A stretch of DNA of 33,749 nucleotides, taken from positions 1 to 33,749 of the forward strand of contig JALLOP010000004.1 of the NCBI GenBank assembly GCA_027718005.1, written 5' to 3'. The stretch comes from Patescibacteria group bacterium AH-259-L07. Its GTDB lineage: Bacteria > Patescibacteriota > Patescibacteriia > UBA2591 > UBA6264. This document shows, piece after piece, positions 9,701 through 16,507 of this stretch; the first letter of the stretch is position 1, and each line of letters opens with the position of its first letter. Below the pieces are notes generated by a model, which saw only the letters and a program-made list of their open reading frames with translations, ran no database searches and was not told the origin of the DNA. A program made the position numbers and the translations under genes.

Positions 9701-11286
9701 TCGCCTAACTCATCATATTGGTACATATATTCTTGTCCCGAAGGATCAATCAGCGTGGTGATTCTACCATCTGAATTTAGGTCAAAATTCAAAGATCGAT
9801 TAGTGGAATCAATAACGTGGATAAGTTGATTATCTTGGTTATATACCAAGATAGTTTGATTATTATTGCGGTCAACAAGAGCGGTGAGTTTTCCATTAGA
9901 ATCAAATTGAAATCTTATTTGATTTTTCTTAGTCAGCGTAAATGTATCATCTTGATTTTTTACTAGTTGGTCAAATACACTTTTCTGCGGTGTATACGTG
10001 CCGTCTAGCTCTAATGTAAAAAGATCTTCCCTACCATCAGCATCAACCAAGATCACTGCCGTAGAGAAAATCTTCAAATGAATATTATAGGTATGGGTCC
10101 ATTTTGCGCCTAAGGGACCATCTTCAATACTCTGGGAATTATAGGTGCGCTCAAAAAGTAAAGGTGGTCCTCTGCCGGGGATAGATACATCTCGTTCTTG
10201 TCGAAGATAATTACCAAACACAGGATTTACCGGTTCAGTTATAGGAGGGATCCAAATACTCGTCGGCGCATTATTGTGTAACAGGGCAACCTCTTCTTCA
10301 AATGGAGACACCTGCTCTTCTGGCTCACCAATCTCAAATACTGTCGGCCCCGGTTTTGTTAAGTTGCGTACATAGAGGAAATCAACTCGAGGTAGATCAC
10401 CCATGCCGATATTACCAGCTGCCACTAAATCAGTATCTACATATGTATGAGTAAAGGTATAGTCAGGATTAACAAAGTGGTGCCAGAGAAAATTGGTTTC
10501 GGCTTCATGGGCAACTACTTCACTATAAAAAGGACTGTTTTCAAACAGAAACGGATTTTCTGATTTAAGTGTGGTTACCACCCCCTCAACCACCTTTTCT
10601 AATCGCACAGGGGGTGTTTCTCCCCTTCTGCTCACAAATCTGCCGAAAAACGTGCCATCCACTTTGCGCCAAATCACGGTTTGATTGCCGCTGAAAGGAC
10701 CGCCCACGCGGTAGACAAAGTTTTTAATGGCAAAATTTTTAGGAAAAATAAAGCCATTTACTAATCTTATGCGAGAATTGGCGGTATCCCAAGTTACTCT
10801 ATCATGATCATATTCACTGCTTCGATCAGAGGTAAAATGATCAAACCATGTAAGCGTTTGCGAGAGATTTGCAGTACTTGCCGCACTCGGATTATCATAG
10901 TAGAGGTAAATTGTTTTTGTGGCATTTGCTGGTATTGAGGGCACCTTCACCGTGGCTCGTGCCGATACACCATTTTCTTTTACATCTAATCCTTTCTCAT
11001 CAATGTCCCAGCCATGGTTTAACAACGTTGTCCCATCATTATCAGTAAAGCGGAGGTCAGAAAAATCAGTATTCATTCTCGGATCAAATGCAATAGTTAT
11101 ATCAACCTCGTAATCACTGAGGTTTTGAGATGAGACATTCGTGATAGTAATCGGTTTTCGTACTTCCCAACCGCTCAGAAAAGGGGGAGTTGCTTTTACA
11201 AAAAATCTAAAAGAAAGCAAATATCCGAAAATTCCAACAAAAATAAGGAGAGTGATCGTAGAAATGACAATTGATTTTTTTAGCAT
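6733..11286 (-). CDS. Rhs/YD-repeat surface protein with DUF2341-like N-terminus
   Basis: 1517 residues. An N-terminal membrane anchor or signal (about 8-30) is followed by a DUF2341-like beta domain (about 40-135, with an ITITN start and IYLYYDNPSA end). A linker and an Rhs-start region (FERTYNSQS, about 380) come next, then roughly thirty YD repeats (GNxxxxTDxxGxTxxYxYD type). Two very acidic low-complexity inserts interrupt the repeats (DDDEDDDDEH and EEEDEDENDNEDEDDENEKE). The Rhs core hallmark YYYRARYYDPEVGRFTGRD comes before VDPSGK, after which a unique tail of about 135 residues follows, the usual place of a variable toxin or effector domain. I do not recognise that tail. The gene lies 28 bp after ftsA and 3 bp before a CPBP protease. 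Confidence 0.93.
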   Translation of the reverse strand: MLKKSIVISTITLLIFVGIFGYLLSFRFFVKATPPFLSGWEVRKPITITNVSSQNLSDYEVDITIAFDPRMNTDFSDLRFTDNDGTTLLNHGWDIDEKGLDVKENGVSARATVKVPSIPANATKTIYLYYDNPSAASTANLSQTLTWFDHFTSDRSSEYDHDRVTWDTANSRIRLVNGFIFPKNFAIKNFVYRVGGPFSGNQTVIWRKVDGTFFGRFVSRRGETPPVRLEKVVEGVVTTLKSENPFLFENSPFYSEVVAHEAETNFLWHHFVNPDYTFTHTYVDTDLVAAGNIGMGDLPRVDFLYVRNLTKPGPTVFEIGEPEEQVSPFEEEVALLHNNAPTSIWIPPITEPVNPVFGNYLRQERDVSIPGRGPPLLFERTYNSQSIEDGPLGAKWTHTYNIHLKIFSTAVILVDADGREDLFTLELDGTYTPQKSVFDQLVKNQDDTFTLTKKNQIRFQFDSNGKLTALVDRNNNQTILVYNQDNQLIHVIDSTNRSLNFDLNSDGRITTLIDPSGQEYMYQYDELGDLISFTDPTGVQTQYNYDERHNLISLIDANNHTVVTNTYDDQGRVIAQLDAKNNQSTLQYDPEVGVTVFIDPLGNQTEYHFDEDFRVIKQVDAQNNQTLFTFDENNNRTSITDANGNTTLFTYDQNGNLAGITDPLSNILTFTYDDSNNLLSSTNAKGDTTLFAYDQDNNLIKISDALDNQTIFIYDQFGQLIEKQDAKNNATSYTYDQHGNLEAITDALSNTTTFDYDIVSRLITITDAQANTAFSDYDEVGRLTQVIDPLDNQTSFVYDSVGNPITITDAKGNLTLYSYDEKNNLSSAEDALESITTYQYDALDNRIAILDANNHTTTYAYDSLNRLTQTIDSESKTISYTYDGIGNVVSFTNGKGEIIAYQYDANNRLVQKTFPDSSVTSFTYDENGNIITAQNQNVTYTYEYDTLNRATSVDDSRFGTIAYTYDDLGNRNSLTDPQDLSTTYKYDPLNRLIKITDPQAQNYLFTYDSLSRRIRLSLPNALTTAYTYDSADRLLDLHTENARHRPISQFSYTYDQLGNRLSKQELKKSTNYQYDALSRLLKALEAKADDDEDDDDEHKPKPVENYVYDPVGNRLAGPKKQTYTYNTANELLQFKDVTLQYDLNGNVIIKEKFEEEEKKLTTFSYDPENRLVQVIIQEFEDEELEEQKTIIFLYDPFGRRIEKRVEEIEGEEEDEDENDNEDEDDENEKEVRVEQYLYDNEDILAIYDNKGRKISSFIHGPGIDEPLAITQKQRTSYYLFDGLGSVVGLSDDRGRIIQRYEYDSFGNLKDQQDRIKQPYTFTGREYDKETGLYYYRARYYDPEVGRFTGRDVFRGFPDMPQTSNRYLYVTNNPANQVDPSGKIGIIGTVLAAETARFFIEAGINIYYEYQISEYNVQSVVFDAILRIKQADFATYLEIRPLIEEYIADPTNKVIGELIMEKVGGFIPDAVFEYEKVSRLPIIRVLLKFMEGTYKFLPSFVTPASVAAINIMEIERVK

Positions 11287-11314
11287 AGTAAGCTAGTAGA
11301 GAATGTTAAAATAT

Positions 11315-12541
11315 TTAATATGGTAGTAAATTTTTAAACCATGTTTTTACTTTTGAGCCCATGCTCGTAACTGAAGAAAGTCTGGATTTGACAGCCAGCG
11401 GCTTTTCCCCCCACAATACCAAACCAACAGCTGTTGAAAAGCTCGTATCAAACGCTTTATTTATCCCGCTTACAAATCCCTGAGGCGCGCCTGCTGATGC
11501 GGGTATTCGTAACACATCCTTGGCAGTCTCTACTAATCCTTCTAATTTTGATCCTGCTCCCGTTAAAACAGCGCCTGCAGGCAGCTTGCCACTTCTTTCA
11601 ATTTTTTTCAACTCATTATCCACGAGTTTAAAAATCTCCTCACACCGCGCCTCAATAATCTTTGCAACCTCTTTACGTGATGCAGTGCCTTGTTCTTTTT
11701 CATCTACATCTTCAAAATTGATTTGATCAGATTTGGCAACTTTTGAAGGCAATGAGGTTCCATAATTGAGCTTGATTGCCTCAGCTACCTTCATAGGAAC
11801 ACGCAGACCAATAGCAATATCAGACGTAATATGTCGTGAACCAATAGGTAAAACTTTTGCAGTTAAAACATCTCCTTCCTCAAAAACAGCAATACTTGTG
11901 GTAGTCGATCCTAAATTAACCACGAGAACCCCGAGTTCTTTTTGCCGCTTATCTAATACTGCTTTAGAGGTAGAGAGTACGGTAAAAACTAAATCATCTA
12001 TCCCAATGCCAACGCGATAAAATGCCCTGGTTAAATTTTTAATTTGATTAGAAAGGCCAAGAATAATCTGGGCATCAACTTCCAAACGAACACCAGTCAT
12101 CCCAACGGGATCCATAATTCCTGGCTGATTATCAACAGAAAAACTACGCGGCAAAATATGTAAAATTTCATAATTTGCCGGTGTCGCTACGGTTTTTGAT
12201 GCCTGTAACACCCGCTCTACATCTTCACTTTTAATTTCTCCGTCCGCTTTTGAAATCGCAACGACGCCCCTACTTTCTTGAGAAATAATATGACTTCCGG
12301 AAATACCTATATAGGCATGTTCGATTGGTGTACTGATAAGTTTCTCAGCCTCTTCAACACATGCTGAAATAGAAGAAACCGTATCTTCAATATTAGTAAT
12401 TACCCCTTTATTAATTCCCTCTGAAACTCCCTCTGCTAAACCAATAATACGTAACTCTCCCCTCTCATGAACTTGCCCTACTGCAAATCTGATGGCGCCA
12501 GAGCCAAGATCTATACCGGTTATAATATCGTGGTTTGACAT
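11315..12541 (-). CDS. ftsA: Cell division protein FtsA
   Basis: Actin-like ATPase that tethers FtsZ to the membrane and organises the divisome. The 408-residue protein starts with the phosphate-binding GIDLGSGAIRFAVG. It carries the SHS2/1C region with YIGISGSHI, the second phosphate loop VVNLGSTTTSIAVF and the adenosine motif LTGAGSKLEG. It ends in a basic amphipathic helix (KVKTWFKNLLPY), the expected membrane-targeting tail. Length is normal. What is unusual is the next gene: an Rhs-repeat protein begins 28 bp downstream, in the place where ftsZ commonly follows. Confidence 0.96.
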   Translation of the reverse strand: MSNHDIITGIDLGSGAIRFAVGQVHERGELRIIGLAEGVSEGINKGVITNIEDTVSSISACVEEAEKLISTPIEHAYIGISGSHIISQESRGVVAISKADGEIKSEDVERVLQASKTVATPANYEILHILPRSFSVDNQPGIMDPVGMTGVRLEVDAQIILGLSNQIKNLTRAFYRVGIGIDDLVFTVLSTSKAVLDKRQKELGVLVVNLGSTTTSIAVFEEGDVLTAKVLPIGSRHITSDIAIGLRVPMKVAEAIKLNYGTSLPSKVAKSDQINFEDVDEKEQGTASRKEVAKIIEARCEEIFKLVDNELKKIERSGKLPAGAVLTGAGSKLEGLVETAKDVLRIPASAGAPQGFVSGINKAFDTSFSTAVGLVLWGEKPLAVKSRLSSVTSMGSKVKTWFKNLLPY

Positions 12542-12764
12542 AAGCGCTTACGCTAAAATAAAAAATTAAATACAAAAAATAAAAAACAAATATGTAAAAA
12601 CGAAAAAATCAACGCTTCCCTTTTGTTTATACAATACTTTATTTATACAAAACCATGCTCTTCGCGCTTCTCTATTTTTATCTTTTCTCTGATTATTCTG
12701 TCTTTTCATTTTTTATTTTTATCTTTTATCTTTTATTTTTGATTTTTTATATTATATCACACTT
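12542..12764. repeat. AT-rich imperfect inverted-repeat spacer
   Basis: A 223-bp spacer with no convincing gene. Its left end is made of A-rich words (AAAAAATAAAAAACAAATAT) and its right end of the complementary T-rich words (TTTTTATCTTTTATCTTTTA), so a transcript could fold into a long weak hairpin. The words around 12571-12617 recur at 14809-14859 with the shared TTCCCTTT.GTTTA. Confidence 0.5.
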
Positions 12765-13169
12765 TTATCTCATTGACAATTTCTGTAATATTTTGTCGGT
12801 CAATGATTGCATTACCGTTTCTTGTTTTTTGGTTTTATGGTCATAGCCCAAAATATGAAGCAAGCCATGGACAAGAAGCAAGGCTAATTCTTTTTTTTGA
12901 CGCACCTTATTTGTTTTTGCATTTATAACTAGCTGCTTCCAGCATATAACTATCTCAGGCGGATCATCAAAAGACAAAACATCAGTTACTCTATTCTGTT
13001 TTCGATATTTCCTATTAAGCCTCTTAATAGTTTTCTCATCAACAAGAGCAACTGACAGATTATCTATTCTTTGTTTTGATTGAGCTATAGTATATGCTTT
13101 TTCTATTACCGCTATAATAAACGTTGTGCTCGCGCGAGCATGTACCACATTATTAACCTCTACTTCCAT
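12765..13169 (-). CDS. ybeY: Endoribonuclease YbeY (rRNA maturation)
   Basis: 134-residue single-strand-specific metallo-RNase acting in 16S rRNA 3' maturation and ribosome quality control. The zinc-binding motif HGLLHILGYDH is present with the three histidines at 101, 105 and 111, and the upstream RVTDVLSFDDP segment (60-70) is the family signature. Length is slightly short but normal for compact genomes. It starts at ATG 13169, 6 bases after a YtxH-like gene, so the two are probably co-transcribed. Confidence 0.95.
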   Translation of the reverse strand: MEVEVNNVVHARASTTFIIAVIEKAYTIAQSKQRIDNLSVALVDEKTIKRLNRKYRKQNRVTDVLSFDDPPEIVICWKQLVINAKTNKVRQKKELALLLVHGLLHILGYDHKTKKQETVMQSLTDKILQKLSMR

Positions 13170-13175
13170 TTTCTT

Positions 13176-13427
13176 TTATTTTTTCTCTTTTTCTTTAAAT
13201 GCTTTCTTGATTTCTCCAATACCTTCTTCTATATCACTTTTAATCTCCCCCGCCTCATGCGCAACCTTCTTGGCTGTGTCAATCGCTTTGTCCTTGCCTT
13301 TCTCAAGTTTCTCTCTGAGCTCTTTTCGCGTCTCATCGCCTGGTTTTTTTGCGTACAACGTACCGAGCAATGCACCAAGCGCGGTTCCGAAAAATCCTGC
13401 TTTAAAAATTTTTTTTATTTTTCCCAT
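13176..13427 (-). CDS. YtxH-like small membrane-anchored protein
   Basis: 83 residues from ATG 13427; an upstream in-frame TTG at 13433 would add two. A short glycine/alanine-rich hydrophobic segment (FFGTALGALLGTLYA) near the N-terminus is followed by a highly charged amphipathic helix with repeated E, K and D. This is the layout of YtxH/gas-vesicle-like stress proteins. The family's molecular role is poorly defined. It ends 6 bases before ybeY. Confidence 0.7.
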   Translation of the reverse strand: MGKIKKIFKAGFFGTALGALLGTLYAKKPGDETRKELREKLEKGKDKAIDTAKKVAHEAGEIKSDIEEGIGEIKKAFKEKEKK

Positions 13428-13557
13428 AAGCAATTTTATTAAATTAAAATTTAAAAATGAAAAAGTAAAAACGACATTTTAAAATTAAAAACTATTATTA
13501 TAAAACTTTTTTACTTTTTCCTTATCGTTTTTCATTTTTAGTTTTTCCTTTTTACTT
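13428..13557. repeat. Low-complexity inverted-repeat spacer
   Basis: AAAAATGAAAAAGTAAAAACG (13453-13473 region) and the roughly complementary CGTTTTTCATTTTTAGTTTT (13526-13545 region) face each other across an AT-rich centre. The result is a weak long hairpin between the YtxH-like gene and the HIT gene. No coding potential is seen. Confidence 0.45.
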
Positions 13558-13878
13558 TTACTTCCAGCCGCCCCTTAAGTGGAGGTGAATGTGATCAATT
13601 ATTTGACCACCGCCTCGACCACAATGAAAAATCAATTTATATCCGGTTTTATCAAGTCCCTTTTCTTCTGCTAGAAGCTTAGCCCGCCAAACCATTTCCG
13701 CTATCAAATTTCGATCTCCTTCTTTTATGGTAATCACCGACTCGATATGTTTTTTTGCTACAATCAAAAGATGTACCGGGGCTTTTGGATTAATATCTTT
13801 AAAAGCAACTAACGTCTCATCTTCAAAAGTGAAATCTTTTGGAATTTCCTTATTTACTATTTGACAAAAAATACACAT
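13558..13878 (-). CDS. HIT-family nucleotide-binding hydrolase (Hint-like)
   Basis: 106 residues from ATG 13878; a GTG at 13887 would add three. Proteins of this family hydrolyse nucleotide phosphoramidates or related AMP-linked compounds. The N-terminal CIFCQIVNKEIP and the C-terminal histidine triad DHIHLHLRGGWK are both present. The triad H-x-H-x-H sits four to eleven residues before the end, as expected for a minimal Hint protein. It stands alone between two repeat spacers. Confidence 0.93.
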   Translation of the reverse strand: MCIFCQIVNKEIPKDFTFEDETLVAFKDINPKAPVHLLIVAKKHIESVITIKEGDRNLIAEMVWRAKLLAEEKGLDKTGYKLIFHCGRGGGQIIDHIHLHLRGGWK

Positions 13879-13963
13879 AAAGCTCACTCCGTTCGCACTT
13901 AAAACTTATGAACTTAAGAACTTATGAACAATTTGTTCTTCCGTTCTTCAGTTTTTAGGTTCT
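13879..13963. repeat. Short intergenic inverted repeat built from GAAC/GTTC words
   Basis: Repeated GAACTTAAGAACTTATGAACA on the left is mirrored by TTGTTCTTCCGTTCTTC on the right. This makes an imperfect hairpin between the HIT and uridine phosphorylase genes. Confidence 0.45.
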
Positions 13964-14788
13964 TCAGTTTAATAGTGATGGGAAAAAGTATTTTTTACGC
14001 TTTTTCTTCTTTAGTTTATCCCACTCATGAAGAATTGCCACTGCTTCAGATGCTGCCTTGCCAACTTTTTCTTCTCCGGTAACTTTCCATTTATTGGTTA
14101 CTAAATTATCAAATACGGTACAAATCGCGCCTGCACGCAATTTATATAAACTTGCTAAGGTAAACAGCGCTGACGTTTCCATCTCAATATTAGCCACTCC
14201 TGCTTTAATTAAATCTGGCACAATATGTTTATGATATGACTGCTCATATCCGCCCAATCCAGGCCTACCTTCGCCCACATAGAATGCGTCAGCCGAAGCA
14301 GTTACACCAACATGATATCTAAATTTCAATTTTTCACATGCCTCAATCAATGCAAGGACAACTTCGTAGTGTGCACTCGCCGGATACTCTGGTCTTACAT
14401 AACTTTGAGAAGTTCCATCCAGCCTTACTGAAGCCGTACTTATTACCAAATCGCCAAGGTCAATATCTGATTGCAGCGCGCCTGTTGATCCCACTCTGAT
14501 AAAGGTATCAACGCCGATACGCGCTGCTTCTTCAACCGCAATAGCTTCTGCGGGCGAACCAATGCCTGTTGAAAGGCAGGAAACAGGAGCGCCATTATAA
14601 TTGCCGGTCATGGAATGAAACTCTCTATGGTACGCAACCTGTTTTTTCGTGTCCCAACTGGCTGCAATTTTTTCTACGCGGCCAGGATCGCCGGGCAGCA
14701 AACAATAAGGAGCAAGATCTCCGCGTTTGAGCGCAATATGATATTGTTTTCCTCCCTTGCCTTTTGGCATAGCAATTGCTGATTTCAT
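13964..14788 (-). CDS. udp: Uridine phosphorylase (nucleoside phosphorylase family)
   Basis: 274-residue enzyme of the NP-I phosphorylase fold, which splits a nucleoside with phosphate into base and ribose 1-phosphate. LLPGDPGRVEKIA holds the phosphate-binding GDPGR. FIRVGSTGAL is the active-site loop, and the ribose-contacting NIEMETSALFTLA is near residue 200. These features favour uridine over purine nucleosides, but substrate is not certain. The C-terminal lysine-rich tail KKKKRKKYFF is unusual. The uridine kinase gene lies upstream in the same orientation, 232 bases away, suggesting a pyrimidine-salvage pair. Confidence 0.85.
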   Translation of the reverse strand: MKSAIAMPKGKGGKQYHIALKRGDLAPYCLLPGDPGRVEKIAASWDTKKQVAYHREFHSMTGNYNGAPVSCLSTGIGSPAEAIAVEEAARIGVDTFIRVGSTGALQSDIDLGDLVISTASVRLDGTSQSYVRPEYPASAHYEVVLALIEACEKLKFRYHVGVTASADAFYVGEGRPGLGGYEQSYHKHIVPDLIKAGVANIEMETSALFTLASLYKLRAGAICTVFDNLVTNKWKVTGEEKVGKAASEAVAILHEWDKLKKKKRKKYFFPSLLN

Positions 14789-14878
14789 AAAAAATCAAAT
14801 ATTAAATATTAAAAATAAAAAACAAATATATAAAAATAAGAAAATAACGTTTCCCTTTCGTTTAGGCGGGGATAGGAA

Positions 14879-14961
14879 CATGTTGTCATGTTGACTCATG
14901 TTGATATCATGTTGACATCCGATGTCAACACACGCAAATGATTGACATCGGGAGTCAATCA
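14879..14961. repeat. CATGTTG repeat cluster with two hairpins
   Basis: Four CATGTTG words start at 14879, 14887, 14897 and 14908. They are followed by a perfect 9-bp inverted repeat GTTGACATC-C-GATGTCAAC (14911-14929) and by TGATTGAC-7-GTCAATCA (14939-14961). It lies in the 240-base spacer between the kinase and phosphorylase genes. It could be an operator or a structured leader; no T-tract follows, so it is not an obvious terminator. Confidence 0.6.
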
Positions 14962-15020
14962 AATTTTGTTTTTTCATTTTTTCGTTTTTGTTTTTGATAT
15001 TTTATCTTTTATTTTTTATT

Positions 15021-16328
15021 TTAACCAATGAACTCTCTTAAAATTGAATTTTTGGGGACTACACTATCATTGTTCCACCCATGCACCTGCTCAAGCAATG
15101 CATAGACGCGCTGCGCGCGCATATATGCATCTTGCCGATGAGAATCTTTTTGATACGCCTTGATTATTTTGGGAAAATATTTAAAAAGATAAAATTTTAA
15201 AATAGGGAGCTCATACGCAAGCGAAGTGTCAAAAATATAGTCTGCCTGATCAATATAGGGAATAATATTTTTAAGTTCTCCGTGGCGCACATAATGCCAA
15301 TGCCCCACAGTTTTCATTGGATCATAAGAACGGAATTGTGTATCTCTAATCATTCTTCTCAACATCCTGACATCAGTCCACCGTACAAAATCACTGTTTT
15401 TATCTCTTAATTGACACAATGTTTCTAAATATACTTTGTATTTCTGATTTTGTTTAACGCTCTCTGTTACTTTATCATAAATACCAAAAAGGGAATCAAT
15501 AAGAATAATTTGGCCTTTTTTTCGGCGCAATTCATCTGTCTTTTTTTCTCTTTTACCTGTTTTAAAATCATATCGGGGGACATTAACCGTTTTGCATTGA
15601 ACTAAATCAGCAAGGTGCTGATTAATTAAAGGAAGGTCAAGCGCATACGGCCCTTCAAAATCATAATCTCCATATGGATCTTTAAGATGAACTTTTAAAT
15701 TATAATAATAATTATCTATATCAAGTCTGATAAATCCGATTTTCTGTTGTTCTAACAGTCTTCTCAATCGTTTAGCAGTGGTGGTTTTGCCTGAGGATGA
15801 AGGCCCGCAAATAATAAGGAGCTTTATCTCATTTATTCGTTTACTAATATCTGCCGTAATACGCGCTAATTCCTCAGAATATGCATCCTCAGATGCCGTA
15901 ATAAGTTCGGGCAACGTTTTGTTATCAACATAGGTATTAAGCTTATCAACAGTCTCGCACTGGTGATCCAAATTCCACACTAATGTTTTCCAGATGGTTT
16001 GATACGGAATGGTTTCTACCTGATCTTTTTCTTTTTTCTCGCGCAGATCCTTTCGCTTTTGCCGATAAATAATATATGCTTTTGCAATATTGCCATGCCC
16101 TTGTTCAATTAAAACCTGCTCGACAATATCGCCAACATCTTCTACCGTGGGAACTGTTTTAGGGAAATGATTTTCTAAAATGTCAATCACTTTATCAGCC
16201 AAACGACGTGCCAATTTTTGATCTTTTTTGCCTATTTCTGCCGCTGCTTTGTAAATAGCCCTCATTGTCCTTTCCTTATCAAAAGGGACAACACTTCCAT
16301 CACGCTTGTATATCTCTTCTATTGCCAT
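15021..16328 (-). CDS. ATP-cone/uridine kinase fusion
   Basis: 435 residues from ATG 16328; a TTG at 16343 would add five. Residues about 1-90 form an ATP-cone (IEEIYKRDGSVVPFDKERT...), the nucleotide-sensing domain usually found on ribonucleotide reductases. A linker leads to a P-loop kinase domain with GPSSSGKTT (175-183) and the uridine-kinase segment DIDNYYYNL. The latter resembles uridine kinase/phosphoribulokinase proteins. It probably phosphorylates uridine to UMP, with the cone sensing ATP or dATP. Such fusions are known in CPR and Thermotoga-like bacteria. Uridine phosphorylase follows downstream, supporting a salvage role. Confidence 0.85.
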   Translation of the reverse strand: MAIEEIYKRDGSVVPFDKERTMRAIYKAAAEIGKKDQKLARRLADKVIDILENHFPKTVPTVEDVGDIVEQVLIEQGHGNIAKAYIIYRQKRKDLREKKEKDQVETIPYQTIWKTLVWNLDHQCETVDKLNTYVDNKTLPELITASEDAYSEELARITADISKRINEIKLLIICGPSSSGKTTTAKRLRRLLEQQKIGFIRLDIDNYYYNLKVHLKDPYGDYDFEGPYALDLPLINQHLADLVQCKTVNVPRYDFKTGKREKKTDELRRKKGQIILIDSLFGIYDKVTESVKQNQKYKVYLETLCQLRDKNSDFVRWTDVRMLRRMIRDTQFRSYDPMKTVGHWHYVRHGELKNIIPYIDQADYIFDTSLAYELPILKFYLFKYFPKIIKAYQKDSHRQDAYMRAQRVYALLEQVHGWNNDSVVPKNSILREFIG

Positions 16329-16381
16329 ATTAAAGTTTAGCAATAAATATCGTACTTTTTATCTTCAAGGTCCTGTGAATC

Positions 16382-16428
16382 CCCTCACCCAGCGAACTGG
16401 TTCCGATTTTATCGGAACTGGGTGAGGG
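16382..16428. repeat. CCCTCACCCAG palindrome, with nested hairpin (copy A)
   Basis: CCCTCACCCAG (16382-16392) and CTGGGTGAGGG (16418-16428) pair around a second hairpin, GTTCCGAT-TTT-ATCGGAAC (16400-16418). The same outer arms occur at 28239/28433, 28885-28912 and 33600-33627. The 163-bp spacer between kinase and hisS holds this and copy A of the GTTTGGATAAAG module. Confidence 0.85.
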
Positions 16429-16442
16429 ATGGGCAGGTTCTT

Positions 16443-16487
16443 AAAGTTTGGATAAAGATATTACTCCTTTCAAACTTCAAGGTTCTG
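16443..16487. repeat. Copy A of GTTTGGATAAAGAT...ACTTCAAGGTTCTG module
   Basis: AAAGTTTGGATAAAGAT (16443-16459) and ACTTCAAGGTTCTG (16474-16487) match exactly 28754-28770 and 28870-28883. Here the two borders enclose only 14 bases. In the other copy they enclose about 99 bases of another palindromic element. Confidence 0.8.
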
Positions 16488-16507
16488 CGAGCAAAGCGAG
16501 CAGGTTC

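Noticed and set aside
14879..14961. CRISPR-like array in the CATGTTG cluster
   Set aside because: Units are 7-8 bases with irregular 8-11 base spacing; no spacers of CRISPR size and no cas genes.
14795..14977. 60-residue open frame between the phosphorylase and kinase genes
   Set aside because: It lies on the CATGTTG repeat cluster and hairpins and its amino-acid make-up reflects those repeats; no family features.
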